Notes under the pieces: generated by a model | Told to the model about the DNA's origin: nothing | Databases searched by the model: none | Seen by the model: only the letters and a program-made list of their open reading frames with translations | Origin: Antennarius striatus | Lineage: Eukaryota; Chordata; Actinopteri; Lophiiformes; Antennariidae | Assembly (NCBI RefSeq): GCF_040054535.1 | Contig: NC_090785.1 | Location: 17,795,001 to 17,859,000, forward strand | Reading direction: 5' to 3' | DNA: 64,000 nucleotides | In this document: piece by piece, positions 13,366 through 36,156 of the stretch | Numbering within the stretch: position 1 is the stretch's first letter | How the letters are laid out: each line of letters opens with the position of its first letter | Program-made: the position numbers and the translations under genes

Positions 13366-13517
13366 TGGCAGCAGGTGAATGAAGAGCATGGCAGCAACAC
13401 AGATGATTAATGTTGTGTGACATCACCCACAATGTTGTTTTAAATGGACAGTTTGTTTCATAATCCTCCAGCCCTGTCACACATGCACAAGCTGTGTGTG
13501 TTGGATTGGTGCATTCT

Positions 13518-13538
13518 GGGGGGGGGGGGGGGGGGGGG
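13518..13538. repeat. Poly-G tract
   Basis: About 21 consecutive G residues on the plus strand. Such a run can adopt G-quadruplex structure and is prone to sequencing length errors. Confidence 0.85.
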
Positions 13539-15521
13539 TTTGGTTCCTGGACCCTCACTGACTGACACACACAGGCCTGGTTGTGACTGAACTGTCATGT
13601 CGTCAGTAGTGGTTCCAGGTCGGATTGTCACTGTCCTCTTGGTCAGCAAACATCAGGAGGTTTTTCGTTCTGTGTTGACTTGATATATTTTCATAAAATT
13701 GATGAAAACTAAGCTAATGTCAACCATGACCTCAACAGTGAGGTCAAAATGAGGCCCATTAAAATGCCTAGTCAGAATTTCATGTGCATACGTACATTTA
13801 CATTTACATGTATGTGTGTGTGTGTGTGTTTATATATCGATGTATACACCTTGTAACTTTAGTTCAGAGGCTAGACGTTAGATATACAACCAGTGGGAGA
13901 ATTTCTATCCATCATGTTGAACCAAACTAGGTTGGATTGGATTCTTTAACAAACACATTTAAAATAAAAACCGTGTGATCTGATTGGCTGACTGGACCCT
14001 GGCTTCTAAATGTCTGCCTCCGTGAGCTCTCAACCAAGTGTTCTGAGTCGGCTGACCTGACATGATGAAGCACACAAATGGGGATAATTACTCACACTTT
14101 TGGACAGTCTCTTCTCAAATGTACTCAGGGTATGGAGGTGTTTAAGACACAAAATTGACGAATTGCGGTATAAAGTGGGCGTGCTCATACAGAAGGTTAA
14201 AGGTGCACTTGCGCCTTTCTAGATGGACTGGTTTTACAGCGTAGTGAGGCCCTCACTGAAATGTAAAGACAAACAACCATATCATCTTTGACACACTCCA
14301 ACCATCTACTTATATACAGCACGTATTTTAACGTATTAGAGATACAGCACCTACATTATTCCTGTAAAGCATGAACCATGAAATAATTGCAATAAAAATA
14401 TGAATCTTTTTGGAAAAGAAATTATTTATTGAACTTTTTGACAAATTTGTCATTAAAAAATTGTGGAAATTTGATAATATGAGCTTTAATTTGGATAATA
14501 TTTGCTACCGCTGGGATTTTTGCACAAGAAAAACACAACATACATGCGTCTGATTATATACATTAGGTTTTTCAGGAAAAAATATCAAATGTATGTCAAA
14601 GCTTCAAAACCCTGAATAGCTTTAAAGGGTTAAGCTTACACATACAAAAAGGGTATTAAAACAAAACTAAAATAAAACTTTTTTCTTTATTTTAAACTAT
14701 TAAGGCAGTATTGCTTTCTCTCAAATGTTGAATGTCGAATTTTTTGTTCTGCTGCTGAGCGAACCGAAAACCTTTAACTTTGCATTATTCTTGACTACAA
14801 CCATGTAGTCTAGAATAAAACTACACGGTTGTAGTTTTATTCTAGACTACACAAACTAAAACATTACACCTTGAATCTTTCATATTTGTAGTGTTTTTCC
14901 TGGGAAAACGACATCAGCCGCAGCGGCTGAGGACATTTATGTTTGGTGGTTGATGTACAGAAATGTTTGCACTTTCTTCCACGGGACTGTGTGACACAAT
15001 GTTCACTGCTAATGAGCTGACCGTTTAATCACGCCTCGCAGAGTAGCTGAGCCTGCTTGTATAGATATCAACCACTCACACACACACATACACACACATA
15101 CACACACTATTATCGTTATCGGATGCGTGTGTAAGTGATCCTGTCTTTGTGAGGTTAATTGAAAGCATGAGCTCTGGCTGTCTGAGACGTAATCTGTCTG
15201 CATGAATGGTGTGTGAGAGGGTGTGTGTCTTTAATAAGACCACACTGGTTGTATGGACATAAATAGGAAAGGAGAAATAGAAACAAACAATTCTTTATCA
15301 GTCCACCTGCTGTACATCAGCTTCTCCGTAATACATATTAGCCTGTGTGTTTGTGTGTATGTGTGTGTGTGTATTGGGGGTTTGTTAGAGTCAATCCTGG
15401 AGATTTGGGGTGTACAAAAGAAACAAAAAAGGGGCTAGTTGTAGTCTCAAATCGCATCTTATCATCCATTTTTGTCAGGAGGAAAACCTTTATCTGCTTG
15501 AAACTGTTCACCTGGCCCAAA
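13539..15521. other. Gene-free stretch
   Basis: AT-rich, without a recognisable gene. It holds short TG/CA runs (about 13811-13828, 15071-15107 and 15345-15373) and the 22-bp hairpin at 14804-14851. Confidence 0.55.
14804..14851. repeat. Perfect 22-bp inverted repeat, 4-nt loop
   Basis: The left arm 14804-14825 (starts TGTAGTCTAGAATAAAAC) and the right arm 14830-14851 are exact reverse complements around the tetraloop CGGT. The lack of any mismatch suggests a recent origin or maintained structure. Confidence 0.92.
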
Positions 15522-15546
15522 CACACACACACACACACACACACAA

Positions 15547-15622
<76 letters not shown>
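15522..15622. repeat. (CA)n microsatellite
   Basis: About 100 bp of CA with an AAACAT interruption near 15545. It produces Thr-His and Cys-Val pseudo-frames on the two strands. Confidence 0.95.
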
Positions 15623-16716
<1,094 letters not shown>

Positions 16717-16741
16717 AATTGAGAATGAACCATTCTCAATT
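16717..16741. repeat. Perfect 11-bp inverted repeat, 3-nt loop
   Basis: AATTGAGAATG at 16717-16727 and its exact reverse complement at 16731-16741, with loop AAC. Shorter than the other hairpins here, but also perfect and tight-looped. Confidence 0.8.
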
Positions 16742-16803
16742 TATCACACTTATTACTAATCAGCAAAAATATTATGATATTAAAAGTTATGGTTTATCTA
16801 AAA

Positions 16804-19076
<2,273 letters not shown>

Positions 19077-19403
19077 CCACTCCAGTTAGCCTTCTTTCAT
19101 CATGTGCCAACAGTAGGACAAGGGATGCAGCCATGGGCTCATCATTTGTAGAGCTGATCTTTAAAAAAAAAAAAAAGAAAAAAAAAAAAAGAATAATAGA
19201 ATGACTGTAAAATGTAATCAAATGAGAGAATATTGTAGAACCAGAAAAATTAGATTCTTTAAATTAAAGAAATCATATACATGTTCTTTGTTGCCAGCGT
19301 CTCATCCCAAACAGCTGTTAACATCGATCACGTCTCTCAGACTCAGTCTGCTGCTGAGTCTCAGTTGCACGACACAAAAAGGTCAGTCCATCTTTGGAGA
19401 CGG

Positions 19404-19409
19404 TTTATT
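19404..19409 (-). terminator. AATAAA poly(A) signal overlapping tmem182 stop
   Basis: On the minus strand the end of the coding sequence reads AGC AAA TAA ACC, so the TAA stop sits inside the hexamer AATAAA. I saw no other minus-strand AATAAA in the next few hundred bases. If this signal is used, the 3' UTR would be only about 15-30 nt. Confidence 0.45.
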
Positions 19410-19772
19410 TGCTGGAACACAAGGCACGGCCCACCAGCATGAAGACCAGACCCGACACCAACTCCAGAGGCACGCCCGCCGCCGCCACCATGAACGACAG
19501 GCCGTACAGCACTGACACCTGCGCCTGGGGACAGGTCTCTCCTCTCTCCTGCAGGACGTAGCGCTTCACCTCCACCGCCTCCATCCACAGCACGTAGAGC
19601 AGCAGCACGAGCAGGAACAAGCAGGCTGGGGAGGGAAATCAAGAGCATTAAAGAGGGAGACCCAGATAGGAGCTATCAAAGCTGTGAGGAATGCAGCTAC
19701 TCTTTCCAGTTGTGTTTACACCTGCTGTTGTTATAGTGATACTTCTGCACTATGTGTGTGTCTGTGTGAATC

Positions 19773-19809
<37 letters not shown>

Positions 19810-22800
19810 CATATGACAGGCATTAACAGCTGACAGCAGCAGTAGCGATAGATGCATCACGTGTCTGCATCTCCCACTGTAGTGAGGGATGGAACGCCAC
19901 ACATGTTTCTCCACACATTTTTACCAGCAGCGATGAGGAAAGCCCCACCCAGCTTGTACAGTTTGGGGCTGATGAAGGGCACTCCGCAGACCAGGAGGAA
20001 GCCCCCAGCTAGAGCGGCGACCAAGCCGAGGATTATCAGCACCGTCCAGAAACCCCGAAACACTGCAAGAAATCAAAACCCAGGCGCCGTCAGAGCAAAT
20101 CTACGTAGCAGAGCAAGTGAGAGTTGTGTAGACCACAGGGGGCTAGTCGTTCCCTTTTTCCTGACAGGCTTTAAATATGAGAGTGGCTTGAATCCAGTGA
20201 GCTGAACGCTGTGGAAAATACAAGTTTATTTCCAATGCATGTATTAATCTTTAACCTGATTTTACTACTTGTAGACCTGAATTATAAATGAAGGACTTCT
20301 CCACCAGATTTGCATTCGTAATTGTGGAAACTTCCACATGGAGGTTTTCAGTCGGGGTGCGTGGGAGGGTGCGTGTGTGGGCTGCTGGTGATACTTTGGA
20401 AGTTTTTAACCCTTGACCTCAGTATTTCTAAAAATCTAGCTCTGACGCCGGTTTGTATGCATAATGAATACTAGATCGGAACACCACGGTAGCACTTCTT
20501 TCTTTTGTCAGTCATTTACAAACCCCTTCGTTTGAACCCCTGACCCGTCGGCTTCTCACTGCTGCTTTATCAAAGTGGGGATTTTGTGATTTCAGCTTAT
20601 TTTACTCGTTTATTCAGGATTTTTGCTTTCGTGTGAGGAGGTCTTTGAGCTAAATACGTGCTTGTTGTAAATACACAGATCGGTAACAAAGAAGTCACAC
20701 CTACATCCACCAGCAAAGGTTGATGGAGGTTATGTGTTTGTCTATGCTTGCTTATCTCTGTTTATTTTATATAAGACATCTAAAAACAATCTTAGGGGTA
20801 GATCATTGGCTAAAAAAAAGAGTTGATAAAGATTTGAGTGATTTCCACATGGTGATAGAAAATAGAAATAAATTGTTGATAATAAAAATTATGCTCACAG
20901 GTGCTTAAATCCTTAAATCACACTAAATTTAGTCAGCATTTATAAAGTTGACATTTTCAGCAATAGATAGTCGAAGCATCAAGAAAAACACATTTCTGAC
21001 TGGAAGGAGGAGTTAAATACCGATCCAAACATTCAATCACCCCTGCATATTTGGTTAGTTGTTCCCCGTGTGAACTTGTTACCTGCTGTAGCATCATATA
21101 CCGGATGAGGAACCTGTCCCAGCGCTACAGGAAGTGGGAAGAGGTAACCATGGACACAGATCTTGGATTCTGGCTGGTTTGCTGCACAAGAGGAAATGTT
21201 AAAAATATAAAAACGATGCTCAAAATATCTTGGACACATATGTATTAAAGGATGCCTTACATAAAACAATACCACACAAGAGCAACATCTGGAATCAAGC
21301 TTAAAGCGCCCCATGAACACATTCTTCTCATTCTCCTCCTGTATATTTTCTACCAAATGTTCAAGGTTTCACTTTCCTGAACACACTGCAGAGCATGAGA
21401 CGTGGAGCCACGTTGGAAAAGACCCAATGAAAATGTTTTGGCGCCGCTGGAGGCCTGCTGTACGTACTGAAGAGAGTGGCCAGAACGGCGTGCGCCGTGG
21501 GCTCCACCTGAAACACACATCGCCAGAAGAAGCCCTCGTGGTGCAGGGTGAGGAACGGAGGAGAGGCGGTGACGACCTCCACTACCTGGATCTGAACGAA
21601 CGAAAGAGACGAGCAGACAAACAGAGAAATGAACACGCGGTGGAGGCGGCCGGAGCCTTCATCCCGTGTCGACTTCCTCTACACGTCTGCGCTGACTGCT
21701 CCATGTGGTTCTGGTGCCACGGCTTCAAACGTGGTTCTGATTATGTCCTGCTCTTCTGTGAGGTTTCAAGGGAAACTTATGTAACACACATGACTGGTGC
21801 TCTCCATTTGCTTGTCAGAAATATGATTGATGGTGCTGAATAGCGCACGCGGCAGCTTTAATCCGCCGCTTTTATTTCCAAATGAAAGACGTTGTTGTGT
21901 TGTGATGTGAGGGAGGAGCTCACTGGGGGATTAGTTTATAAATACATCCCATAGTCTGCATTTGGTGAACCTGAATGGAAGAAAAACGTTGAAAAGTAAA
22001 GAGGAGTTTACTCATTAAAAGCGGTTGACTTGTGGAGCGCTGCAGGGCCTGTGGAAACTTTGTCAGTGATGTCACGATGATGTCATCAGGGTTATTTTAA
22101 CACGGGAGACTGCTGCTAATTTTTTATACTTTATTTGACAGTGAGCACAATGAACTGAGCAGCCTGCACTAGTAGCAAATGTCATCCTTCTTGTTCTATA
22201 TAAATCTAAACCTTCCCATGATGCTTTGCTGTTACATGTGATCACCAGCTGGGTTTTGATCAGAATCGAAATCCATATAAACCAAACAGAAGTGACAGTT
22301 CTCAGCTTGGTGGCATAAAATGTGAAACGCTCTATTAAATATAGTATGTCCAATCTATTCTGAGTCAGAACACCGACAGTGGTTTGGTCATGTGATTTGT
22401 TGCCTAGGATACTAAACAACCACCGTTTCTGATGACGAAGCATCCGATGGGATTCAAGCAGAAACATTCACAGATGAGGTCGGGTTTTAAAGTTTCTTTC
22501 AAGTCACCTCAAGTCACGTTTTTTTCCCAACTTCTTCACTCCCTCTCCGACGTTGTCATGAAGTTATAGCAACAGGCGACCAAAACAAACTACAGTTACC
22601 TTGAATAAACTTTCTATTTGCATGAAGCTCACTGGAAACTCTCAGCTTTAGCATCAAGTAGTCATGAATTACATTTTTTTTTTCAAATTAGTAGCTAAGC
22701 TGTATTTTGTAGCAGCTTTCTGGTGTTAAAAGTACCTGGGAATCCAGGTTGATAAATTACTATTTGAGTAGTTAACTTCGAAATTATTTTGAAATGCTTA

Positions 22801-23639
22801 ACGAGAATGGTTGTTTTTCTTTTAGTGCTACTACATCGTCCTTTCACTTCACCCTGAATGCACAATCTGTTGCCTCAGCTGCAGAATACATCATTGGGAA
22901 ACCACTTTAAACACTAAACCAGTGGATAAAATATTCAAACAACTAGCTAATGGTGTGACTGAGGCAGGGATTACAATTATGGTCCGTTGTTTGGTCCACC
23001 ACTTTGCTCCAGACTGAAATACCTCATAAGATTTCGTGAAGACACATTCCCAACGATCGAACTGTTTTCAGTGTGCTGGCCTGCTAACACATAGGCTAGA
23101 TATAATAGGCTGCATTATGGGAAATGAAGGATTCATAGTTTTGCAGCAAGGAGGCTAAATATTGCAAAAAATCAGGCTAAATGTGAGGATTCCTCAACTG
23201 CTGCTGCAATGACTTACATCTCCTCTTCTTGCAGCCACAACTCCTCTGGCACATCTTTAAATATCTTATAGTAGCATAGCTGGAACACCAACGCCTCCCT
23301 CATCTGATCAGGTTCCATGCACTCATAGATTTCTCGTGAGTTGCTTTAGTGGTATAAATAATGCACTACTACAAGTTTGTTTGTTCAAATTGAGGTCAAA
23401 TTCTAACAACAAGTAGTTTGCATTGACTCTAATTAAAACAAGTCGTACTCGTATGTCTGTCCTACCTCAGTCCCATTGGCATCTTTTTCTCCTGTCGGTG
23501 TTATTCGTGTCGGCCATGCATACGGACCACAGTTGTCGCTGGCCACCAGCCAGTAGTCTGTGCTGAAGGCCAGGAAGAAACACAGAGTCCCCACTGCTCC
23601 GAATATGCCCCCAGCCAGGGCCGCAGCTCCCACCCTCAT
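19405..23639 (-). CDS. tmem182: Transmembrane protein 182 (5 exons)
   Basis: TMEM182 is a four-pass membrane protein of muscle and adipose. In mammals it is described as a negative regulator of myogenesis that acts with integrin beta-1. Coding exons, in transcript order: 23639-23466, 21591-21468, 21181-21083, 20062-19925, 19625-19405. Phases agree throughout (0, 1, 1, 1), all introns are GT-AG, and the product is 251 aa. It starts MRVGAAALAGGIFGAVG, with TM1 at about residues 6-26 and the DYWL motif after it. Exon 2 encodes HHEGFFWRC, the family hallmark. Exon 3 encodes TNQPESK (human TNQPPSK). Exon 4 encodes FRGFW and TM2. Exon 5 encodes the end of TM3 plus TM4 and ends in CSSK. The human protein is 229 aa; the first extracellular loop is longer here. 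An alternative acceptor six bases into exon 2 (AG before GTAGTG) would remove two residues. slc9a2 lies directly upstream on the same strand, as in mammals except that MFSD9 is missing between them. Confidence 0.93.
19769..19803. repeat. (TG)n in tmem182 intron 4
   Basis: A short TG run lies in the roughly 300-bp intron between tmem182 exons 4 and 5. Confidence 0.85.
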
Positions 23640-24105
23640 GGCTTCTGATTCAGACCTTCCTCACTGTGCTTCTTCACCACGGCTTCACGTCAGTTCCTCC
23701 TCCACACCTCGGTGCTGTCCACTCTCTAGATTCCTGTCCAGAAAATAGCCTGGCTTTCCCCGCCACTCCCTGGCATGCAGGGCGCTGCGGGGTTACAGAC
23801 ACCCCAGTAAACCAGGAGGTCGGGCGGCGGGACAGGAGTTATTTTAGGAAGAAGTAATCCTGTCCTCATCAAATTACCAATGGGTGCGCTGTGGAATTTT
23901 AAAAGAAACAAGGAGCAGCATAACTAACTGCTTTGTGTGTGTGTTTCTGAGGTGGACAGTGAATATTAACGTTTGTATGTGAGTTATTTCTGAGGTAGGT
24001 GTTAAACTTGAAGCAACGCTTTGAAAATAAATTAGACTGGAGACGCAAATGACCCTCAAAGCTCCCTCAAAGGTGTCCAAAGGGTGAAACACAGCTCCAG
24101 GAGGC

Positions 24106-24180
24106 TTTATTGCTGCTGGCAAACACTCAAAATGATGAAACCAAAATCTGAATTATTTAATACATTATAATAGTTTTATT
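24106..24180 (-). terminator. Candidate slc9a2 poly(A) signals
   Basis: Two minus-strand AATAAA hexamers, at 24111-24106 and 24180-24175, lie about 180-260 nt past the slc9a2 stop codon and before the tmem182 start codon. Either could end the slc9a2 transcript. Confidence 0.5.
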
Positions 24181-24362
24181 TATATGATATACAATTTCTC
24201 ATAGCTTTCATGGACCCAGTCTTGAAATCCACAAATCTATGACTAAATAAATATGAGATACATTATGGAGTCATTTAAAAATGACTGAATGACTGACCAC
24301 ACTTTAATCATCACTTGAAATTATTATTATTATTTTTTGGCAGTTTTTCTCACAGTCTGCCT

Positions 24363-32877
<8,515 letters not shown>

Positions 32878-35800
32878 CTTCTTCTTCTTTTCCTTTCGGC
32901 TTTTCCCTTCAGGGGTCGCCACAGCGAATCAATTTCCTCCATCTAGCCCTGTCCTTTGAATCCTCTTCACTCACACCAACTATCTTCATGTCTTCCCTCA
33001 TTACATCCATAAACCTCCTCTTTGGTCTTCCTCTAGGTCTCCTGCCTGGCGGTTCAAAACTCAGCATCCTTCTACCAATATATTCACTATCTCTCCTCTG
33101 GACATGTCCAAACCATCTCAGTCTGGCCTCTCTGACTTTATCTCCAAAACCTCTAACATGTGCTGTCCCTCTGATGTACTCATTCCTGATCCTATCCTTC
33201 CTGGTCACTCCCAGAGAGAACCTCAGCATCTTCATCTCTGCTACCTCCAGCTCTTTCTCCTGTCTTTTCCTCAGTGACACTGTCTCTAGACCAAACAACA
33301 TCGCTGGTCTCACCACAGTTTTGTACACCTTTCCTTTCATTTTAGCTGAAACTCTTCTATCACACATCACACCTGACACTTTCCTCCACCCGTTCCATCC
33401 TGCCTGGACACGCTTCTTCACCTCTTTTCCACACTCTCCATTGCTCTGGACTGTTGACCCTAAGTACTTAAAATCCTCCACCTTCTTGATCTCTTCTCCC
33501 TCTAACCTCACTCTTCCACTTGGGTCCCTCTCATCCACACACATGTACTCTGTCTTACTGCGGCTAACCTTCATTCCTCTCCTTTCCAGGACAAACCTCC
33601 ACCTCTCTAGCTTCTCCTCCACCTGTTCCCTGCTCTCACCGCAGATCACAATGTCATCTGCAAACATCATTGTCCATGGTGATTCCTGTCTAACCTCGTC
33701 TGTCAGCCTGTCCATCACCATAGCGAACAAGAAGGGGCTCAGAGCTGATCCCTGATGCAGTCCCACCTCCACCTTGAACTCCTCTGTCACACCTACAGCA
33801 CACCTCACCACTGTCTTACAGTCCTCATACATGTCCTGCACTGCTCTAACATACTTCTCTGCCACTCCAGACTTCCTCATACAATACCACAGTTCCTCTC
33901 TGGGCACCCTGTCATAAGCTTTCTCCAGATCTACAAAAACACAATGCAGCTCCCTCTGGTCTTCTCTGTACTTCTCTATCAACATCCTCAGAGCAAATAC
34001 TGCATCTGTAGTACTCTTTTTTGGCATGAAACCGTACTGCTGCTCACAAATGCTCACTTCTGCCCTTAGTCTAGCTTCCACTACTCTCTCCCATAACTTC
34101 ATTGTATGGCTCATCAGCTTTATTCCTCTGTAGTTGCCACAACTCTGCACATCTCCCTTGTTCTTAAAAATGGGCACCAGCACACTTCTCCTCCATTCCT
34201 CAGGCATCTTCTCACTATCTAAGATCCTGTTGAACAACCCAGTCAGAAACTCTACTGCCACCTCTCCTAGACACTTCCATACCTCTACAGGTATATCATC
34301 AGAACCAACTGCCTTTCCACTCTTCATCCTCTTCAATGCCCTCCTCACTTCATCCTGACTAATCTTTGCTACATCCTGGTCCACAACAGTCACCTCTTCT
34401 AGTCTTTGTTCTCTCTCATTTTCCACGTTCATCAACTCTTCAAAGTACTCTTTCCATCTTCCCATCACACTTCTGACACCTGTCAATAGACTTCCATCCC
34501 TATCCTTAATCACCCTAACCTGCTGCACGTCCTTCCCATCTCTGTCTCTCTGTCTTGCCAACCGGTATAGATCAGTCTCTCCCTCCTTACTGTCCAACCT
34601 AGCATACAAGTCATCATAAGCTTCTTGTTTGGCCTTTGCTACCTCTACCTTCACCTTACGCTGCATCTCCCTGTACTCCTGTCTACTCTCCTCGGTCCTC
34701 TCACTGTCCCACTTCCTCTTAGCTAACCTCTTTCTCTGTGTACACTCCTGTACCTCCTCATTCCACCACCAAGTCTCTTTATCTACTTTCTTTCCAGATG
34801 ACACACCAAGTACTCTCCTACCTGTCTCCCTGATCACATTAGCTGTAGTTGTCCAGTCATCTGGAAGCACCTCCTGACCACCCAGAGCCTGTCTTAACTC
34901 CCTCCTAAAAGTCATGCAACACTCTTCCTTTTTCAGCTTCCACCATTTCGTCTTCTGCTCTGCCTTTGCCCTCTTGATCTTCCTCACCACCAGAGTCATC
35001 CTACACACCACCATCCTATGCTGTTTGGCTACACTCTCACCTACCACTACTTTGCAGTCACTGATCTCCTTCAGGTTACACCGTCTACACAAGATGTAGT
35101 CTACCTGTGTGCTCCTACCGCCACTCTTATAGGTCACTCTATGTTCCTGCCTCTTCTGGAAGAAAGTATTCACTACAGCCATTTCCATCCTTTTTGAAAA
35201 GTCAACTACCATCTGTCCTTCTGCGTTCCTCTCCTGGATACCAAACCTGCCCATCACATCCTCATCCCCTCTGTTTCCTGCACCAACATGTCCATTGAAG
35301 TCTGCTCCAATGACAACTCTCTCACTTCTAGGCAAGCTCTGCATCACTTCATCAAAGTCCGACCAGAATTTCTCCTTCTCCTCCAGCTCACATCCTACCT
35401 GTGGAGCATACCCACTAACAACATTGAACATCACACCTTCTATTTCTAGCTTCAGACTCATCACTCTATCCGACACTCTTTTTACCTCCAGGACATTCCT
35501 AACAAACTCCTCCTTCAAGATAACTCCTACTCCATTTCTCTTCCCATCTATACCATGATAGAACAACTTGAACCCTGCTCCTAAACTTCTAGCCTTGCTA
35601 CCTTTCCACCTGGTCTCCTGTACACACAGTATGTCTACCTTCCTCCTCTGCATCATGTCAACCAACTCTCTACCTTTTCCTGTCATAGTTCCAACATTCA
35701 ACGTCCCTACTCTTAGTCCTATACTCTTGGTGTTCCTCTTCTCTTTCTTCGAGCGAACGCACTTTCCTCCTCTCCTTCTTCGACCAACAGTAATCCAATT

Positions 35801-36007
35801 TCCACCGGCGCCCTGTAGGTCAACAGCGCCAATGGCGGTCGTTGTTAACCCGGGCCTCGACCGATCCGGTATGGAAGTCATAGGTTTGATTCGCATCTTT
35901 GATTTGGCAAAAGTTTTACGCCGGATGCCCTTCCTGACGCAACCCTCTGTATTTATCCGGGCTTGGGACCGGCACAATAAGACACTGGCTTGTGTCCTCT
36001 TGCGGCT

Positions 36008-36012
<5 letters not shown>
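32878..36012 (-). mobile_element. RTE-clade LINE, near full length
   Basis: A retrotransposon of about 3.13 kb with a short 5' leader, one long ORF, a 3' UTR of about 30 bp (GAAAAGAAGAAGAAG just before the tail) and an (ATT)n tail instead of poly(A). That is the layout of RTE-type LINEs. Both ends abut AAT microsatellites, so a target-site duplication cannot be told apart from the repeat. The uninterrupted ORF suggests a recent insertion. The 5' boundary at TGTAGCCGCAAGAGG (minus strand) is where unique sequence meets the repeat, so a small 5' truncation cannot be excluded. Confidence 0.9.
32909..35896 (-). CDS. RTE retrotransposon endonuclease/reverse transcriptase
   Basis: This frame has no stop for 1022 codons (from 35977); the first ATG is at 35896, giving a protein of about 995 aa, which I take as the start. 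Numbering from 35977, the APE-type endonuclease covers about residues 88-325, with N94 (TLNVG), E121 (VQETRW), Y190 (SGYAPQ), D226/N228 (GADFNGHVG), D293 (QVDYILC) and H320. The reverse transcriptase covers about 590-850, with VPIFKNKGD, NYRGI, QYGF, D683 in FVDLEKAYD, GLHQGSALSPFLF and the catalytic FADD at 772-775. Downstream are a MLFGLET block and an RLRWFGHVQR block typical of RTE C-termini. All catalytic residues are present. The protein would nick target DNA and reverse-transcribe its own RNA. The open frames on the opposite strand here are shadows. Confidence 0.92.
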   Translation of the reverse strand: MRIKPMTSIPDRSRPGLTTTAIGAVDLQGAGGNWITVGRRRRGGKCVRSKKEKRNTKSIGLRVGTLNVGTMTGKGRELVDMMQRRKVDILCVQETRWKGSKARSLGAGFKLFYHGIDGKRNGVGVILKEEFVRNVLEVKRVSDRVMSLKLEIEGVMFNVVSGYAPQVGCELEEKEKFWSDFDEVMQSLPRSERVVIGADFNGHVGAGNRGDEDVMGRFGIQERNAEGQMVVDFSKRMEMAVVNTFFQKRQEHRVTYKSGGRSTQVDYILCRRCNLKEISDCKVVVGESVAKQHRMVVCRMTLVVRKIKRAKAEQKTKWWKLKKEECCMTFRRELRQALGGQEVLPDDWTTTANVIRETGRRVLGVSSGKKVDKETWWWNEEVQECTQRKRLAKRKWDSERTEESRQEYREMQRKVKVEVAKAKQEAYDDLYARLDSKEGETDLYRLARQRDRDGKDVQQVRVIKDRDGSLLTGVRSVMGRWKEYFEELMNVENEREQRLEEVTVVDQDVAKISQDEVRRALKRMKSGKAVGSDDIPVEVWKCLGEVAVEFLTGLFNRILDSEKMPEEWRRSVLVPIFKNKGDVQSCGNYRGIKLMSHTMKLWERVVEARLRAEVSICEQQYGFMPKKSTTDAVFALRMLIEKYREDQRELHCVFVDLEKAYDRVPREELWYCMRKSGVAEKYVRAVQDMYEDCKTVVRCAVGVTEEFKVEVGLHQGSALSPFLFAMVMDRLTDEVRQESPWTMMFADDIVICGESREQVEEKLERWRFVLERRGMKVSRSKTEYMCVDERDPSGRVRLEGEEIKKVEDFKYLGSTVQSNGECGKEVKKRVQAGWNGWRKVSGVMCDRRVSAKMKGKVYKTVVRPAMLFGLETVSLRKRQEKELEVAEMKMLRFSLGVTRKDRIRNEYIRGTAHVRGFGDKVREARLRWFGHVQRRDSEYIGRRMLSFEPPGRRPRGRPKRRFMDVMREDMKIVGVSEEDSKDRARWRKLIRCGDP

Positions 36013-36046
<34 letters not shown>

Positions 36047-36090
36047 GAAATAAGAATAATAATAATAACAATAATAAGAATAATAATAAC

Positions 36091-36129
<39 letters not shown>

Positions 36130-36156
36130 TATTATTATTATTATTATTATTATTAT
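36013..36156. repeat. (AAT)n / (ATT)n compound microsatellite at LINE 5' end
   Basis: AAT units with a few G or C substitutions switch at about 36128 to ATT units, making the array partly self-complementary. It shares its orientation with the array at the LINE 3' end, so the element may have inserted into one older AAT array. Confidence 0.93.

Noticed and set aside
21313-21843. 176-codon plus-strand open frame
   Set aside because: It is the antisense of tmem182 exon 2 and flanking intron; the minus-strand reading carries the HHEGFFWRC hallmark.
22072-22467. 131-codon open frame on the minus strand inside tmem182 intron 1
   Set aside because: No recognisable domain, no family resemblance, and no splice or promoter support; most likely chance.
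32988-36014. Several plus-strand open frames of 60-255 codons across the LINE
   Set aside because: They are antisense shadows of the RTE ORF and show none of its motifs.
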